This document shows positions 47,306 through 60,027 of a stretch of 64,000 bases of DNA, in pieces. Location of the stretch: positions 19,979,001 through 20,043,000 of the forward strand of contig JAUCBN010000006.1 of assembly GCA_035048815.1 (NCBI GenBank), written 5' to 3'. Within the stretch, counting starts at the first letter, position 1. Each line of letters starts with the position of its first letter. Origin of the DNA: Abelmoschus esculentus. Its lineage: Eukaryota; Streptophyta; Magnoliopsida; Malvales; Malvaceae. The notes under the pieces are model-generated. The model made no database searches and was not told where the DNA came from. It was given only the letters and a program-made list of their open reading frames with translations. The position numbers and the translations under genes are program-made.

Positions 47306-47810
47306 GGAAATTAGGTCCGTAAATGAACCGAACGTTTGGTGAACCTTTCGACAGGAAGTTTATTTATGTTCGTTTATTTATTAAACGAACGGACATGAAC
47401 AAAGAGCTAGTTCATTCATTTATGTTCGTGAACGTTTGATAATTTGTTTGTTTATGTTCGTTCGTATATGTTTGTTTAAATTTATTCACTTATATCTATA
47501 AGGGTGAGCATTAGATCAAGTAAGTCGAGTAAAAAAATTTTGAGTTACTCGAGTTGAGAAGTCTTATTTTATGACTCGTTAAAAATTTCTTGTTATAGGC
47601 TAGGGGTGTTTATTATTCTATTAAACCGAGTTTTTGAATCGAACAAAAACAAAACTAGTTAATCAGTTAAATTTAGGTTTTATCTAATAATTAAGAGTTT
47701 TTTTAATTTTAATTATCGACTAATTCGGTTTAAAATCAGTTGATTAGCTGAATTATTAATCAAATTAATCTAAAATATTAAATATTTAGCATATTATATA
47801 TATTATTTAT
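47306..47810. repeat. GTTCGTTCATTTATG family repeat, copy C, with the inner TTAAACCGAG segment
   Basis: Contains TTTGGTGAACC, AACGAACGGACATGAAC and CATTCATTTATGTTCGTGAACG. An inner TAGGGGTGTTTATTATTC segment from about 47,610 then has ATTAAACCGAG words. The order matches 16,056-16,620. The TAGGGGTG start is a typical hAT-type terminus, so the inner part may be an independent insertion that predates duplication of the composite. Confidence 0.6.
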
Positions 47811-48196
47811 TATCGCGACCATTTTAAAACCGAGTGTGAAAAATAGCCTGGCGATTGAATTTTGAAAAATCGATTTAATTATAAAAATCGTGGTAGTGTT
47901 AAAAACATTTCCTTTGAATTTTAAAAATGATTTGGAGTCGCCACCGACCACTTTGGTAGGCCAGACACCATAAAACAAACCAGAGATTTATTTGTAAAAC
48001 ATTTGGTTTCAAAGTTGGGTGGTCTGATTGATGAGTTCTTTAGTTGGGTGACCAAAATAGATATCCCAATTAGTTGGGTGGTCATTGAGTTAGTTTACCC
48101 TAATTTTTTAACTATCTAATCATTATGCTAGTTAGAAAATGAGATATTTATCAAAAAAGATATAAGTTAAGAGCTAAATTTATCCTAAAAATAAAA

Positions 48197-48930
48197 GGCA
48201 TAAAGATAATTTTGACCCTTAACGTTTACAATTTTTATCGTTTTGGCCCTTATTCTTTTTTGGGGATAAATTTAGCCCTTAACCTATATCTTTTTGACAA
48301 ATATCTTATTTTTTAACTAGCTTGATGACTGGACCATTAAAAATTTAACGATGATATATATATGGAATATAATTTTAAATGATATGGAATGTAACCTATC
48401 AAATATATATATATATGGAATATAATTTTATTCCAATATAAAATATAAAACAATTAAAATTTAAATAAAATATTAAAAATTAATTAATTTTAAAATAAAA
48501 AAATTATAAAATATTTTTAACCCTAACTACGATAGAATCAAAATCTCATCTTAAAAAATATAAACACAGTTCGAATAAGATTTTGATTTTATCGTAGTTA
48601 GAGTTAAAAATATTTAATAATCTTATATTTTAGAATTAATTAATTTTTAATATTTATTTGAATTTTAATTGTTTTATATTTTATATTGGAACAAAATTAT
48701 ATTCTAGATATGTATATGCATTTGATAGGTTACATGTCATGTCACTTAAAATTATATTTTATATATATATGTATCACCGTTAAATTTTTAACGGTCCAAT
48801 CATCAATCTAGTTAAAAAATAAGCTATTTGTCAAAAAGATATAGGTTAAGGGCTAAATTTATCTATAAAAAGAATAAGGGCCAAAACGACAAAAACTATA
48901 AACGTTAAGGGTTAAAATTATCTTTATGCC
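48197..48930. mobile_element. Foldback (long inverted repeat) element, copy 2, with 9-bp flanking duplication
   Basis: Left end GGCATAAAGATAATTTTG, right end AAAATTATCTTTATGCC. The arms of more than 300 bp run inward in opposite senses (AGCCCTTAACCTATATC on the left, GATATAGGTTAAGGGCT on the right). There is an AT-rich core and no ORF. The 9 bases before and after it are both AAAATAAAA, a 9-bp duplication as made by Mutator-type transposases, though its low complexity weakens the evidence. It is the same family as 14,970-15,633. The element probably depends on an unlinked transposase. Confidence 0.75.
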
Positions 48931-48940
48931 AAAATAAAAT

Positions 48941-48997
48941 GAGGGTCAAAATGATAAAAATCATATACGTTAAGAGTTAGAATTATCTTTATACCTA
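48941..48997. repeat. Extra copy of the foldback element's right terminus
   Basis: Directly beyond copy 2 comes GGGTCAAAATGATAAAAATC, then ACGTTAAGAGTTAGAATTAT, then CTTTATACC. This is a diverged repeat of the element's last about 55 bases. It could be a remnant of an older copy into which copy 2 inserted. Confidence 0.6.
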
Positions 48998-49535
48998 GTT
49001 TTTTCTCTTTCAAATATCATACTAGCAAATCAATACAAATATTTTTTTAAAAAATAAAACTTAAAAATATATAATACAAACATTAAAAGAATTAAAAAAA
49101 TTTAATTTAATTTTAGAATAAAAATATTAAACTAAAATAAGTATATAATTTTAAATCTCAAAAATATATTTTAAAAATGTCAAATCAGGTCTTGTACCCG
49201 CTAAAAAATTCAGCCTAAATCTAATCAAAATACCAAAAAAATTATCGAATCGGATAATTGGATTTAGTCAATCGGATATGGCAATTTCCCTAATCGAGAT
49301 AAAAAGACGCGTTTTACAATACAAGTGATGTCTTCTACCGAATATTGTAAAAAGTGACCTACTTTACAAATATTCATTCAATCCACCTAGAAACCAAATA
49401 ATAATTTGGGAGGACATTATCCCCAAATTTTGCCGTTCCTTCTCTTTTGGTCTGAAACAAAAGCGATAAAAAAAATCAATTTTCATTTTGAACCCTATTT
49501 TTTAAAAAACCTCAATTCAACCGCCCAATCTCACC
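48998..49535. other. Upstream flank and promoter of NUP50
   Basis: AT-rich, with a possible repeat remnant at 49,190-49,290 (GAATCGGATAATTGG). No TATA box stands out, which is common for housekeeping genes. Confidence 0.4.
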
Positions 49536-52500
49536 ATGAATGGTACCAAACGATTTGCTTTATCGACCTCGGCTGCCGATTCCAACGATTCTACTGTGAG
49601 TTGTCTGATATTTCAATTTTTAAAATTAAATTTTAGTTTGATGGTTTTTTTTTTTCTTCCTTTTACTCGTCTAAATTCTAAAGTAAAGCAAGAGAGCATT
49701 TTTGGTAGTGACTTAGATAAGATTTTCTGGGTTTAGATCAAGCTTTATTGTTTTGGAAGTTAATGAGCTGTGAATTAATGGGGAAATGTTAAATTTGAAT
49801 CTTTTGTATGTTTTTATGGTTTAAGTTAGCTGGCAAGTATCTTAGTAAGATTGAAGTTTATGTTTTTAAACATTTGGTTGTGGGTTTATTGCTTCTTCAA
49901 GAGTGGACTTGCCGTTGCTAGAAGTTAGAATCTGTTGATCATAGCTATGGTTGTTAATGTTTATGTCGGGAACAGCTTTTTCCGTTTACGTTGCTAAAGT
50001 AATTGTGTTTTGAAAAGTTGCGAAAACCAATAGATCAATGACTAGAGCAAATTAGTTTCATGTACGTAAGGATGGAAACCAAATATCAGTGAGTGAAAAC
50101 AAAAACGGTTTTAACTTGAAGTACTTTCAAATGATTAGAGTGTACTTGCATTGTTTGAAAGAGGAAAAGTGGAGGGGTTGTAATTATAGCTATCTTGTCT
50201 AACTACTTAATAACTTGTTTCTGTGATTTGGTGGTCTGATGCATCAATCTTGTTGTCAAGGTTTCTTATATAATCATCAATTTTGTTGCAGTTTTGTAAT
50301 AAAAGGATAATGTCAGGATCTCCATTTGATGCTCAAAGGGCTGAACCATCTCAACAGCATCCAAATGCACCCCCACCACTAGATCCACATCGAGCTGAGT
50401 TGTCTCTACAGCATGTCAAAGCTCTCAACACCCAATTTGCAAGGTCGTGTTTGTGATGATTCAACAACTTGCTTTTCCTTTGTATGCTTGTTTAGGACCA
50501 TTTTTTTGCTTATAAAATACTTTTTATGTATTTAATGTTCTTTCTAGCTTTCTATATGAATATCTTATCAGTCCGTATTATAGTCAAGTTTCTTGCTCTT
50601 TGTCTTTGGACCTTACAAACTTATAAATTTGTATAATTGTATGTATTCTCCATAACACCATTTTATTTTAGCAGTTGGGTACAATCACAATTGAAGAATC
50701 ATCCTGATGAACTTTGGCAAGATGGTGTTAGTGACTACATAAGTCATGCTTCAAACATTATGGTAACTTCTGATGATTGTTTTTCATCTAGTTGACAAAT
50801 ATTTGCAGTCGTGCAGTACAGTCTAAGTGAATGTATTGGGTTGCATATTTTATGGCTGCACTATTAGATGCTTTGAGCTCCGTCATGCTACTTTTGGTTT
50901 TATATATTACAGGCATATTTTAGTAATATTTTTACTTTTTTAACCTTTTTTGTTAAAGAGTGTAATATGATTGTTCGCGTAATTTCTTAATATGAATAAA
51001 ACTGAATCTGGATGTCATTGCTTGGTTCATATGTCAGTATTTAGTAGTTTGCAATCGGCTTTACTTGCTCTTACTATACACCTTTTAAGTGATAGATCAG
51101 AATATTTATACAGCTCTACGAGCAGTTCATTGACAGCTTTAGGTTGACTGTTTGTGTATTTTTGAAGTTCTCTTACCCACCATCCAGCCAAAATGGATGG
51201 GCTGTCTCTGGCTTTAATCACAAATAACCTTCATTTGAGTATGTGTGACTGACCACTACTAATGTTTAAATTAGTATGCAAGACTAGACCACATATTTGC
51301 AGGGCACTATTGTTTTGTTTGCTAACTCTAAAGGTACTCCATTTTCTATTTTGTAGGAGAAGTTCAGTGATGTTGTCAATTGGCTCAAAGCCAATGCAGT
51401 AAAAGGTGACAACATAACTGCTGCTGGAACTCATAAAAATGAGAGTAAAATGGTGCCAGAAACCAAGGACACTGAACATAATTTTTTTCAAGGAAAAACT
51501 GGATTTACTCCAACCAGCAATGCAGGCTTTATTCCAGGCACTACAGCCAGTACCTTTTCTCTGGGAACTACAGCCAGTACCTTTTCAATGGGCACTACAG
51601 CCAGTACCTTTTCTCTGGGAACTACAGCCAGTACCTTTTCTCTGGATACTACAACTACGTGCCTAACTCCAGCTGATATGACTAAAAAATTTCCTCCAGT
51701 GGGAACAACTACTAGCTTTACCTCAGCTAGTCCAGCTACAAGCTTGACTTCAGCTGGTCTGACAACAAGCTCTATGGCAGCTGGTTCAGAGTCAAGCTTT
51801 ACATTTGGCCTTGCAACCTCAAGTTTTGCTTCGACCAGTATAACAAATAGCTTTCCTTCGTCTAACAAGACTGTGAGCTTTGCATCTCCTTGGAGCTCTG
51901 GAGTATTCTCTAATAGTCAGTCGCCTTTCTTGTTTGGTAGGTTTTGCGTTGACTTCTCACAAAAAATATTTATACTAGGATTAAAATTTGACATTATTGG
52001 CTTGAAGATATTAATACAATTACATGTTCCTAAAAACAACAAAATATGAAAGTTAAAACTTCAATCGAAGTCAATAGTTTGATTTCTGATCATGTTTGTC
52101 TACAAATTAATTTTACATCCTTTGTTTTGTTAGGAGCTCAGACCTCAGTTCCTGTGGACAACAATGCAGCTGATGACGGGGATGATGGTGGGATAATGAA
52201 ACTTTATCTTTCGGTCCTCATTTACTGTATATCATTTATATTTAAAACCATTCATTTGTTTAATTCAGCCTTGTCATTAAACTTTTTATTTTTCTAGGTT
52301 ATTTCTCTATATTGGTTTTAAGTAGATAGGTTAACTCTTAATCCCCCTCGCTACTTATAATTCCATTACCTTCTCACTACGTGCACATTAATAAGTGTCA
52401 CTTCGGATTGTCAGAGAATGAGTTGCCACAGCCTAGCAGTCCGTCAGTGAAGAAGTCTAAAGAGAAGGGTATTGTTGTTGTTCACGAAGTCAAATGCAAG

Positions 52501-53832
52501 CTTTATGTCAAGGTGTATTTTCTGAGAACTTGCATTCACTAGCGATTTTCAGATCACCTCTTCTTGATTTGTGACATGGTGTTTGGTCTGACCGTCCCTT
52601 TTGTAATCTCTTTCCTTCGCTTCTATTATGCCAGTCAACTGATCAAGCAGATAAAGATTCATGGAAAGATAAAGGCACAGGGCAGCTTTTCATTAAATGC
52701 AAAGAGGGTATCAATAAGGGTTCAAAAGATTCCAAACCGACAATTGTTGTTCGAAATGATGTATGTTTCTTTATGTCCATGTATTGGTTTAAGAAATGTG
52801 ATTCTCGAATATGAGCAATTGTTCAGTGAGTTGATATGGGATCGTTCACTCTTAACCACAGAAAACTCCCGTCTTTTTAAATCTCTTTAACTTATAAAAC
52901 AATTTATTGGTTGCAGGTGGGAAAGGTGTTACTTAATGCGTTGCTATATCCTGGGATCAAGACGAGTGCTCAAAAGAATTCCCTTGTTGCAATATTTCAT
53001 ACTTCGGTAATATATTTAAAAGGCAAATGCTTGGGTTTTTGGACATTCGGTTTTCTAATTTTGGTATTCTATGCCTCGGTAATCTAGTATCAAACTCTGT
53101 CAGGTCATTTGTATCTTACAATGATGTATTACCATAGCTTCTGGGCACTTAGCAGCTATATTCATTTATGTTCTATTCGGGCACACTCTAGTTTAACAGT
53201 GGTCCTTGGTTTTTCAACAAATCAGTATGTCATTTACCCCATTTATCCCCCGTCTTGCGGATTATCATCTTGAAGACATTTGAAAATTCAAGTATATAGC
53301 AGCCCCTACTGTTATATTTCTTGTTTAGGCCTTAGGGATCCAGATGATAAGATTTTGGATAGGAAATTAGCATTTAATTTTACCGCTAATGTTGAAAGTA
53401 ACATTAGGATCCATTGCCTGGTGCAATTCCTACTCTTGAGCTGATGAATGTGGGATATGGGACTAGTTATAAATGTAGTATGTGCGCTGGAGTATGAGAC
53501 TAGTTTTATAAATGTGTTATAGAGGTAAGCAGGCTGCAACTGTGCAGCAAGCTTACTGGCATGGAATTTGGATGTGAAGTTGTTGACTAGTATATCGTGG
53601 TTAGAATATTTGATACAGTTATTTGCTTCAAAATCGTTCTTTGCAGAAATTGACCTTGTTGTAATTACCGATTTACATAGTTGATTATTTCAGTGACTTC
53701 TCTTGGATTATGTAGGATGAAGGCGGCAATAACGAAGATGTTGTGGCACGCACCTTCTTAATCAGAACAAAATCAGAGGATGACCGAAACAAACTGGCAA
53801 CAGCAATCCAGGAGTACGCCCCTGTGTCATAA
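49536..53832 (+). CDS. NUP50: Nucleoporin NUP50 (Ran-binding domain nuclear pore protein), nine exons
   Basis: Exons: 49536-49595, 50292-50443, 50675-50762, 51357-51936, 52134-52187, 52415-52512, 52635-52760, 52917-53006, 53716-53832. All have GT-AG borders and in-phase joins, giving 454 residues. The N-terminal conserved part reads MNGTKRFALS, then AELSLQHVKALNTQFASWVQ and NHPDELWQDGVSDYISHASN. The large fourth exon encodes a Ser/Thr-rich, low-complexity middle with few FG motifs (FTFG near its centre, FLFG at its end). It also holds four tandem 9-residue units GTTASTFSL (residues 161-196). The C-terminal about 125 residues form a RanBD1 domain: VHEVKCKLYVK, KDSWKDKGTGQLFIKCKE, VLLNALLYPGIKTS, then VARTFLIRTKSEDDRNKLAT. 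By family knowledge the protein sits at the nuclear basket and binds importin-alpha and Ran to speed cargo release. Length is close to that of other plant NUP50 proteins. Confidence 0.93.
51537..51644 (+). repeat. In-frame 27-bp minisatellite within NUP50 (4 units)
   Basis: Four consecutive 27-bp units built on ACTACAGCCAGTACCTTTTC plus CTGGGA/AATGGGC, each encoding GTTASTFS(L/M). The second unit carries CAATGGGC where the others carry CTCTGGGA. The frame is preserved throughout, and the high identity suggests recent expansion. Confidence 0.9.
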
Positions 53833-54470
53833 ATTGTACGTGACATCATTGTATTCCTATGTTTTAATCCCCAGAAAGAGTAATGTAATCTTGACTGAAT
53901 GCAATTTTGCTGGATGCTACTTCTATACATAGGGATTAGACTATCTTGTTCTTGTGGCTCCAAAAGTAATGTGGCCTATTCTATAGTCGGGACTTCATTA
54001 GATTATTACATGCCTGCAGCAGTTTCACTATAAACAGAGATTACAATGGTTATTTATCCCCAAATTCACAAGGAGCCGTTTGCTCCCATTTTAGTTTCTG
54101 TTGGACAGCTTGTTCAAGCTAGAAGTTGAATGCACTCTAGTGCAATGAATCTTGTTTGTATGTTACTGTGATGCAAGTGGAGCCGAGAACGATGGTATCG
54201 GATCATTGGTGTTGGGTTGGATTCGTTGATGGTAAGTGAAATCTTCAATTTCCTGTTTGTGTGTGTTGCAGTCCCAGGCTAAACACAACAGGGGAGCAAT
54301 ATCCTAGTTTGGATTTAATCATACAAGGCATCGCATGCAAAGGAAAAAAATTAAAATTATATTATGGATTATTTTCACTACGTCATTAAAAATATGTTGA
54401 GAATGTGTTGCATCATTTTTAGAGTAGATGATAGAATGTAACATATTGATCATCGGGGTTTTTTTAACAT
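53833..54470. other. 3' flank of NUP50
   Basis: Mixed-composition DNA following the stop codon, likely to include the 3'UTR up to perhaps 54,200. No further gene. Confidence 0.4.
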
Positions 54471-54474
54471 GAGG

Positions 54475-54715
54475 CAGTTTAAAATGAGGTTAATTTCGGT
54501 ATAATATATCAAAATTTTTATAATTTTTGTATGAAACTCGGCATGCATTAAAATTTTTATAATTTTTTTGTAAGAAATTCAATATACATTGAAAGTCACA
54601 CTTTTTTTAAGAAACTTGATATATACCGAAAAAATTAATACCGAAATTCTTATAATTTTTTTAATAATTTCAGTAGTCTCATTTTAACCTTGTTTTCACC
54701 CTAAAACTTGCCTTA
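54475..54715. repeat. Short inverted and direct repeat block
   Basis: AAAATTTTTATAATTTTTGT plus AAGAAA(C/T)T recurs about every 50 bases (three units, 54,508-54,620). The outer parts pair as GGCAGTTTAAAATGAGGTTA and TCTCATTTTAACCTTG. It looks like a small foldback element with internal tandem units. Confidence 0.5.
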
Positions 54716-57700
54716 TTTTTTAAATATACCTATAAAAAAGTAAAATTTTAGAAAATATATGAATTCAAAATCAGTCGAACAAAATAAGTTTTCAAATTCT
54801 CAAACTCTAAAATTGTGTACTTTATTTAAGACATTTAAATAATTAGAGTTGCAAATTATTTTTTTATCACCGCTATTCAATGGTCAATGGGTTTCAAATC
54901 AAGCTAACGAGGCTAAAGTCAAAGGGTATTTCTTTAATATTTTAATTCTTATAATATTTCTTAAAAATTAAATCCTAATGCATGTCGCGTGTTACCTATT
55001 TTTTATGACATCCATAACAATAGACCTCGAAAATATAAATTAAATGTTTGTCGAGAAAAACATGACATTATTTTTTTTTATCGTCACATGTTTGTACTTG
55101 TGTGAAACTGGTCTAAAAAGTTATGTCCCCCCTCCACCTTGAGCTTGATTTGCTTTCCACTGAGTTAGGAGATCAATTGTTTAGTGGATTCCAAATCTCA
55201 TTAGCTTGATACTATTGTTGATGTGAAAGGTGGCCTTTCCAACCATGTGTTGCCTACCCCATTGCCCTAGTGGAGTCCAACTCCATCCAAGCCTTCGTTG
55301 CTATTTAGGGTTATAAATAAGACGAGATAAATTACGAGTTATTTGAGTTTGACTCAATTAAAATTTGATTCAATTAAACTCGTTTTACAAGTATTTAAGA
55401 GTCTTGAGTTCTTGTCGAGCCAAGCTGAGCTGCATCATACCCAACTCAAAAAACTTATTTTTTTATAAGGCTCATGAGTTAAACGAAAATATAAATATAC
55501 TATTTTTTACTTTTATAATTTAAAATTTAAATTTTTAAACTTAAACCCCTAAAATCTAAAGCTTATTAAACCCTAAATTAACACATTAAACTTTAAAAAT
55601 CAACAAGCCTGAGTTTACACAACTTTGTATCAAAAATTTTCTTCATTAGGCTTTAAATGAGACGTGACAGATAAGAGTTACTCGAGTTTAACACAACTAA
55701 AGTTCGATCAATACTTCACTTGATTAAGCTCAAATAAAGCTCAAACTCGAACTCGACTCAAAATCTTAACGAACCGAATCGAGTTTAACATTACTCAAAC
55801 TCGACAGGATTCGTTTACACCCTATATGTCGATATCGATTGACAAAGACCAAACATCCAACAATATATAAAACAAAATTAGGACAAAAAGCTGACATTAA
55901 ATGACCCCCCATTCCTCTCAGTTCCCCTCATGGACGGTATTATTAGCATTCGGTTTCAACGCGTTGGGTCTTTCCCTTTCTCATCTGGGAATGGCGATTG
56001 TTATGCTACCACTTTTCTCTCTATACACAAAAATATGCACCACATATGTCGTTATAATGTCATACGGTTGCACATATCTAATTGTAAACTCTAATATGCC
56101 ACTCAATTCATGGGCAATTTAATTAGTAGAATATTTTGAATTCCAGGAGTAGTTTGGTCGATCCTTAGCATGGGTCTCAGCTTTGGAGAAACCGAAGGAT
56201 CCCTAGGTGCTAATATAGGGTGTATGACGGAATTGCCAAGTATAGATAGGTCTTATAGCCGAATTATCGGTTAATTGGCATACGTCTGTCTTATCATGGG
56301 TGACGAGGTTGTTTCGAATAACTTCAATATTTCAAACTCTAAATGATCATCTGACCAAAAATTGTTATCGGGGACGATGGCGGAGAAGTACCATCGAAAG
56401 ACTTGGCGTGCATAGGAAAATAATGATGGAGAATTTAATGATTTTTATTTAATCGAGTTAAGATTAAAGTTTTAAGTAAAAAAATACTTTAACACTATTG
56501 CTGTATATTTAGAAGTTATGATTTAGAATTTAAAATTAGAACCTAAAACATACAAATTTATTTAAGTAAAAAAATCTCGTAAGACACTTGTGTTTGTACA
56601 ATTAAGCTCTCACTCAAATGAACACTTCAATAAAAATTAAACAAAAAATCTCACAAGTGTTTGTACAAAGAAAAATACAATTTAAAGCTCAAATACAAGA
56701 GTTCTTTTTACTTAATTGTTCGTACCGATTTTTTTATGATCTTTAATCATATGGATGTCTTTTTATTTAAGCGTAAAAATAAAATCAAAATACGTTTAAC
56801 ACTATTTTTGACATGAAAATATTTTAAAGAATTATTTGAAAATGCTATTAATAAATTTTACATATTTTATTATATCAAAATAATCATAATCAAACTCCTA
56901 AGGATGTGGCATGTATTTGAGGCCTTTGTGACCGATTAAATTTTACATCGCTCTCTCAAAAAAATTCTAACCGCCTCTCTCCAAGTTTATCTTTTTTTTA
57001 GTTTTTTGTTTTGATCGTTGCCTTAATCGGTAGTCGATAATCAATTAAATTTTACAGTCACTCGGTTGATGACTGTTTGCCGATAAAATCAGTCTTAGGT
57101 AGCGGTACTTTTTACACGACAGTTTTGATCGCCTAAAACTCCTTCTTCCTTCACAATGTGTCTCGTTTGGATAGAGACAAAGATTCAGGAAGCATCTGAA
57201 TTTTATTGGTTTGCTTATTTCCATAAGAATTTTATTTTTCTTTGTTTTTGGGTTGTAAGAATTTTTGGATTTTTTTAATCCAATTATTTTATTTCTTGAT
57301 TACGATATAATTATAATTTTCTATGGAATTAATAAAAGCTTAGTAGCATTTGTCAAAAAATATATGTATTTTTATGATTCGAAAAAATATTATAAAATAA
57401 CAAAAAATATGACATCGAAATAGTTTTTCATTTGATAGTCGATTAACACTCCTCTCACCGGTTATCAGAGATGAGTGGATGAGAGAGATGGACGTTAATC
57501 TTAGACGACGATAAAGTTGATAAGGCTATCGATAATGATAATAGCATTTATTTTGGGTTCAAAATTTTATGATTTTAGAGATTTTGAAGTTATTTTATGA
57601 TCCTTGAAATTTTTTGAATATTATTTAATCTATTTTATTTTTAGTTTATTTTTGAGTGTAAATATATTATTGGATGATAATTTGTTAATGATGTTACTTT

Positions 57701-58368
57701 AAAATAGTAACAAAAAAATTAGAAATCTATTTTAATAAAAAAACATTAAGTATTTATCTTAAAAATTTATAATTCTAACACTTATTTCTAAGTTAAACCA
57801 TTGAATAACGATAACAAACTATGCATGATATTAACTAATGTTGAACATAATAAGAAAAAGACATTTTATATTTTTAATATAACAATTTAAGGATATTATT
57901 AAGAGAAATAATCTCAACTTTAAACACTAAATAGACCTAATATTAAATAAATTTAATTCAAAACAAATATAAAATTGGAAAATAATTACAACATAGAAAA
58001 AATGACACAAATACATAAAATATATATAATATTAAATAATTCATAAACGCATAGTATTTTAAGCAATCAAATCATATAATGAAATCATATTTTAATAATT
58101 TACAAAAAGCTAATAAATTTGTCCATTTATGTAATATAGTGAAATATTTTTGTTAAATTAAGGATATAAAAATATCAGTAAATCAATAATTTATATATCA
58201 ATAATTTATAAAAGTTAATGATTTAATCATATATATTAGAAATCAATAAAATTAATAATTTATTTTCATGTATTTACGAATAATTCCACAAAATTTAGGC
58301 AAAATTAGAGAAATAATGCAATTGAAAAATGGAATGACATAAGTATGACCATTGGAGATTTATTTAGG
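54716..58368. other. Intergenic with repeat fragments
   Basis: At about 55,310-55,820 lies a GAGTTTGACTCAATTAAA / AACTCGAACTCGACTC repeat with partly inverted arms. The ORF at 55,901-56,122 and the following GC-richer stretch to 56,420 were not recognised. Two imperfect copies of a stretch with AAGTAAAAAAATCTCGTAAG and AACAAAAAATCTCACAAGTG lie at 56,560-56,660. The stretch 57,000-57,550 has a GTCGATAATCAATTAAA-like theme in both senses. The rest is AT-rich and empty. Confidence 0.4.
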
Positions 58369-58376
58369 GATAGTAC

Positions 58377-58943
58377 TAAGGGTGCTTGTTAAGCGAGTCG
58401 ATCGCGAGTTAGGTAATGTTCGATTCGTGTTTATTAAAAATATTGTTGTTCGATTAGATTTGTTCGTTAAAATATTTTAATGCTCAACTCAGCTCGTAAT
58501 TCGTTAAGCTCGCTAAAAACTTACCTTATTTTTAACTAAAAGTAAAATTTAACAATACTATATAGGGCTTAATATTAATATAAATTAACAAATTCAACAA
58601 AAACTATCAAAAGAGTGTATAACACACTTTCAAAGTTTAAATTCAAAAGTAACAATCCATAAACACACCAAACTAGCATATTAAAATTAAAGTAATAATT
58701 CATAAATTAATAATTATTATTTAGATTTATTTTTTGAATGAAATAATTCAAAATAATTATTAGAAAATATTTTAAAAAATCAATGAATTGCTTGCGAACT
58801 TATCGAGTCGAGTTAGACTTTGCTCGATTCAACTCATTAAAGTCTCGAGTCAAGTTAATTCAAAACGAGTGTTTATTGAGTTTTGGCTGAGTTGAATTGA
58901 GTTAATTCACAACGTGAGCTGCTCAACTCGTTTAGCACTCCTA
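58377..58943. mobile_element. Short non-autonomous element with hAT-like ends (TAAGGGTGC...GCACTCCTA)
   Basis: The left end TAAGGGTGCTTGTTAAGCG and the right end CGTTTAGCACTCCTA are imperfect inverse copies. The flanks are GATAGTAC (58,369-58,376) and GATATACG (58,944-58,951), which agree if one base is gapped, as for an eroded 8-bp duplication. The arms carry GAGTCGATCGCGAGTT on the left and, on the right, TATCGAGTCGAGTTAG. No ORF. Confidence 0.55.
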
Positions 58944-58951
58944 GATATACG

Positions 58952-59990
58952 ACATATATTATAGCCTAAATTAGTATTGTCGATTCAAGACTCCATTAGA
59001 TATATAGGCCATTTAGAATTTTTATTTGAAAAATAGTGTATTTAAATTTTTTTTTTAAATATATGCCAAAAGTTACCGTTCATGTAAGAGACCCGCAAAA
59101 TGACTATTTGGGGAGGACACTACTTCTTTATTTTTTAATATTTTTTATAAAATCTAAAAAAAAAAATATCACTTTCGCACGATATTTTTCTATCTATACT
59201 ATAAAAATTAATATAAATTCTAAAATATAATTAAATTTTATTTATATTCTAAAATAAAATTCTACTTTATAAGATTTCTAATTTTAGGCTTCTCAATAAA
59301 AGGAAATTCTATTTTGGTATTTAATATCTTCGAAATTATTGAATGATTTATCACTTTATAAGGTTTTAGTAAAGAAATAAAAGGAGTTCTTAAAATAGTA
59401 TTTTGCGTAATATTTTAACCATTAAAAAACATGTTTTGTATTTTATTCCTTTATTATAAATTTCTGTATTAAGAATTTTGTAAGTAATTTTGAGTTTTTT
59501 TATCATTTGTTGTCTTAAGATTTTCAGAAGTTTTATCATAGTATTTTGTTAGAATTATATTTCTTTTATACAATTTTGATCTGTTCCAGTATCAAAAAGG
59601 ATTATTATTTTTAAAGAGAATTCATTATTTATATTCTAAAATAAAATTTTAATTCGAATTATTATCAAAATTTTTACTCAATTCAGAGTTCATGGCCCCA
59701 CCCAGATGGTGGCAATGAAATCTCTGATAGGATACCTGTTCGCTTTTAAAATCCAGAAGTCGATCTTAGTCAAATAAAACTGTAGAAGTAAACCAAATTA
59801 TAAAATATATTAAAAAATAGAGCACAATTTCCCCATGTTATATTTTCTAATCAATCATTCCGCCTCCAAAATTCCCAGTTTCCACCTTAAATCAATTTCT
59901 AAACAATCTTATTTCCATGGAATCTGCTCTAATTACTTTGTTTACCAAACACAGCCGCCGTAATTAGCTACAGCTCCCTCTAAAAGATTT
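58952..59990. other. Upstream flank and distal promoter of the phosphate transporter gene
   Basis: AT-rich to about 59,690, then more mixed. The ORF at 59,036-59,230 is low-complexity and judged spurious. The proximal 300 bases probably belong to the promoter. Confidence 0.4.
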
Positions 59991-59994
59991 TCCT

Positions 59995-60002
59995 ATATAA
60001 AC
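59995..60002 (+). promoter_or_regulatory. Putative TATA box of the VPT gene
   Basis: TATATAAA within TTCCTATATAAACAAGG, about 30 bases upstream of the likely transcription start. Confidence 0.6.
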
Positions 60003-60027
60003 AAGGATCCATTTCCCCCTGATTCTG

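Noticed and set aside
51488..51868. 126-residue antisense ORF over the NUP50 repeat
   Set aside because: It is a shadow frame of the tandem-repeat exon.
55901..56122. 73-residue ORF with hydrophobic stretches
   Set aside because: No recognisable family, no conserved motif and no splice partners. It is likely chance.
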